Assembly (NCBI GenBank): GCA_017524145.1
Contig: JAFWUI010000002.1
Span: 1-64,000 of the forward strand
Source: Oxalobacter sp.
Lineage (GTDB): Bacteria > Pseudomonadota > Gammaproteobacteria > Burkholderiales > Burkholderiaceae_D
Direction: 5' to 3'
DNA length: 64,000 bases
Positions within the stretch are counted from its first letter, which is position 1. Every line of letters begins with the position of its first letter. The translations under genes were made by a program, and so were the position numbers. Positions 62,500 through 64,000 of this stretch are shown piece after piece. The notes below the pieces were generated by a model. That model was given only the letters and a program-made list of their open reading frames with translations. It made no database searches and had not been told where the DNA came from.

Positions 62500-63624
62500 A
62501 TGAGCCTGAACCGTACCCGCACACTCTTGTTGATGACAGCATCCACCGTTCTGGTGACGATGCTGACTGGATGTGCCACCAATCCTTACCACGATTACTA
62601 TAAGGCAACGCCGATTCCTGAATACGAGAAACAGCATCTGCAGTACCTGCCTGAAGAGGGTGCACCAAAACTGACTGCTTCTTCTGGGGATACAGCATCC
62701 GAACTGGATGAAGCGCTGTCACATGGTTTTGTCATTATCGGGACATCCACTTTCAATGCTCCACTGATTGAGACAGAAAAACTGGCTGAACAGGCTAAGG
62801 ATGTCGGTGCAACCCATGTGCTTTATTCCGCAAAACAGGCTGGTAAAGTGACAGGTTTCGCACCACAGGCCATGACCGAGGATGAGGCACAGGCACTTTC
62901 TGAAGAAACAACCCGGCAAACTGGATTACCTTCCACCGATACCTCGGATGAAAAGGCCGACAGTGCAGGAAACAAGGAAGAACCTTTCTGGGGACTGGGT
63001 TACCTCCCTGTTTCCTACAACAAACAGCGTTTCAACCAATCTGCCACTTTCTTGGTAAAAAGTTCAAAGGTTCCTGCATTGGGCGTTGAAACGCAGTCAT
63101 TGAATGCTGACCAGAAACAGCGTTTAGGCTTCAACCGTGGCGTTGTTGTAAAGCGGGTCTTCTACGATTCTCCAGGATTTGCCGCCAATCTGAAAAAAGG
63201 GGATATCCTTTACAGTGTCAACGGAATCGTCATTGAGGATGCCCGGCATTTCCAGACAATCGCCAAAAGCTATTCTGGCGCTGGCCGCCTGATGGTATTT
63301 GAGGTACTCCGTGGCACTGAACCCTTGCAGATTACGCTTAATCCAGCAGCAAAAGGAGCCAGGAATGCCCCATTGTTGCTTGAACAGGCTGATCCATCCA
63401 CTGGAACAGTTGTCCCAGAAGAAAACAACCAGGCTTCCAATGATGCCCAGACAACCGAGGCACTGAAAACACCAGAAGAAAAACGCGAAGAAGCAGCACA
63501 ACGCTGGGCGGCCCGCAAGAAGGCCTATGAAGCACGCATCCAGAAAAAACAGGCACGGTCAAAAGACGGTTTCTTCATGGGACTGTTCCATTCAATGACA
63601 GACTGGATCAGCAGTGATGACTGA
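62500..63624 (+). CDS. Lipoprotein with PDZ domain
   Basis: 374 residues. Lipoprotein signal with lipobox LTGC (Cys about residue 25). A middle domain reads GFVIIGTSTFNAPLIETEKLAEQAKDVGATHVLYS, a pattern seen in small outer-membrane-type lipoproteins. The PDZ domain follows (RGVVVKRVFYDSPGFAANLKKGDILYSVNG, about 205-285). The C-terminal tail is an Ala/Lys/Glu/Arg-rich helix. There is no protease domain. The ATG at 62500 is preferred over a TTG at 62494; the ribosome site is weak. Confidence 0.75.
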   Translation: MSLNRTRTLLLMTASTVLVTMLTGCATNPYHDYYKATPIPEYEKQHLQYLPEEGAPKLTASSGDTASELDEALSHGFVIIGTSTFNAPLIETEKLAEQAKDVGATHVLYSAKQAGKVTGFAPQAMTEDEAQALSEETTRQTGLPSTDTSDEKADSAGNKEEPFWGLGYLPVSYNKQRFNQSATFLVKSSKVPALGVETQSLNADQKQRLGFNRGVVVKRVFYDSPGFAANLKKGDILYSVNGIVIEDARHFQTIAKSYSGAGRLMVFEVLRGTEPLQITLNPAAKGARNAPLLLEQADPSTGTVVPEENNQASNDAQTTEALKTPEEKREEAAQRWAARKKAYEARIQKKQARSKDGFFMGLFHSMTDWISSDD

Positions 63625-63719
63625 TTGGCTGACCATTCCTTTTTATTGACCTGTCAATCCTTTCTGACCAGTTGCAGTAAAATCTGGCTATTGATAACTA
63701 GTCTGCAAGAAAGATCTCT

Positions 63720-64000
63720 ATGAAAAAACGGCTGGCCAGTTTCTTCCTGTTTGCCATTACTGCCTTCAGTGGTCCAGTACTTGCCGATGCATCTGATGGC
63801 TGGCAACTGCTGCTTGAGGATGATGACACCGCCATCTATGCTGTGGGACCAGTCACACAGGACAAAATGAAGGCGGATGGTATGGGTATACGTATCCATA
63901 GTAAACAGGCGGATTCAGATATGCATGTCCTGATCAAGGCTGGATGCACGGAAAAGCAGCTTTATGTCATTGCTGGTATGGATATGGATCCAGACGACCC
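63720..64000 (+). CDS. Secreted protein, partial at window edge
   Basis: From the ATG at 63720, 93 codons run open to the edge. Signal peptide (RLASFFLFAITAFSGPVLA), then DASDGWQLLLEDDDTAIYAVG. The DUF4124-free, Trp/Asp-rich start resembles surface-adhesin-like small exported proteins but no family can be assigned. It probably continues the envelope-protein series. Confidence 0.6.
   Translation, partial: MKKRLASFFLFAITAFSGPVLADASDGWQLLLEDDDTAIYAVGPVTQDKMKADGMGIRIHSKQADSDMHVLIKAGCTEKQLYVIAGMDMDPDD

Overview
The window looks like a chromosomal segment of a betaproteobacterium of the order Burkholderiales, with roughly 50% GC. An Oxalobacteraceae or Sutterellaceae relative is my best guess. The reasons are the block mreB-mreC-mreD-mrdA-rodA-rlpA running divergently from gatCAB, a single-cysteine DksA of the beta/alphaproteobacterial kind, and an autotransporter start with an extended signal peptide. 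The radical-SAM heme-degradation genes suggest an anaerobic or microaerobic host-associated life. The species is inferred, not proven. No rRNA, tRNA or CRISPR array was recognised.

Layout. 0-4.2 kb: the 5' end of a type V autotransporter running off the left edge, a frameshifted HigA-like antitoxin remnant, a XerC/D-like recombinase, a His/Cys-rich CobW-family metallochaperone and dksA. 4.2-14.4 kb: cell-shape and peptidoglycan elongation genes on the minus strand, divergent from the GatCAB amidotransferase operon. 14.4-32.9 kb: metabolic and envelope genes, including a DUF192 protein, an old-yellow-enzyme reductase, three aldo/keto reductases (one a lipoprotein), a Sel1-repeat protein of about 830 residues, an NhaC-like antiporter, the DNA-alkylation repair pair alkA-like/ogt, a frameshifted vsr, a secreted nucleoside hydrolase and small secreted proteins of unknown function.

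33.0-44.5 kb: an 11.5-kb integrated element bounded by imperfect 23-bp direct repeats (20 of 23 identical). It carries a P4-type integrase, two AlpA-like regulators in opposing operons, a TOPRIM/DUF927 primase-helicase, a small operon containing three paralogous proteins, two inverted roughly 300-bp iteron regions, a leader with a strong hairpin followed by a terminator (P4-immunity-like), and a cos-like sequence near the right end. No capsid, tail or terminase genes are visible. I read it as a phage satellite of the P4/PICI kind. A roughly 60-residue module at the N-terminus of its replicase is repeated twice in each of the two genes just upstream, which I have not seen described.

45-64 kb: an MFS transporter, an AT-rich AspBHI-like modification-dependent restriction gene broken by one in-frame TGA, and a heme-acquisition locus. 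That locus has tonB-exbB-exbD-receptor-chaN-ABC on the minus strand and hutX-chuY-hutW on the plus strand, with Fur-box-like sites between them. Uptake through the outer membrane by the TonB system would feed heme to HutX and then to anaerobic ring opening by HutW and ChuY. After that come an HD-family protein lacking its HD dyad, the manganese exporter mntP, and a run of secreted or membrane-anchored proteins of unknown function, the last cut by the window edge.
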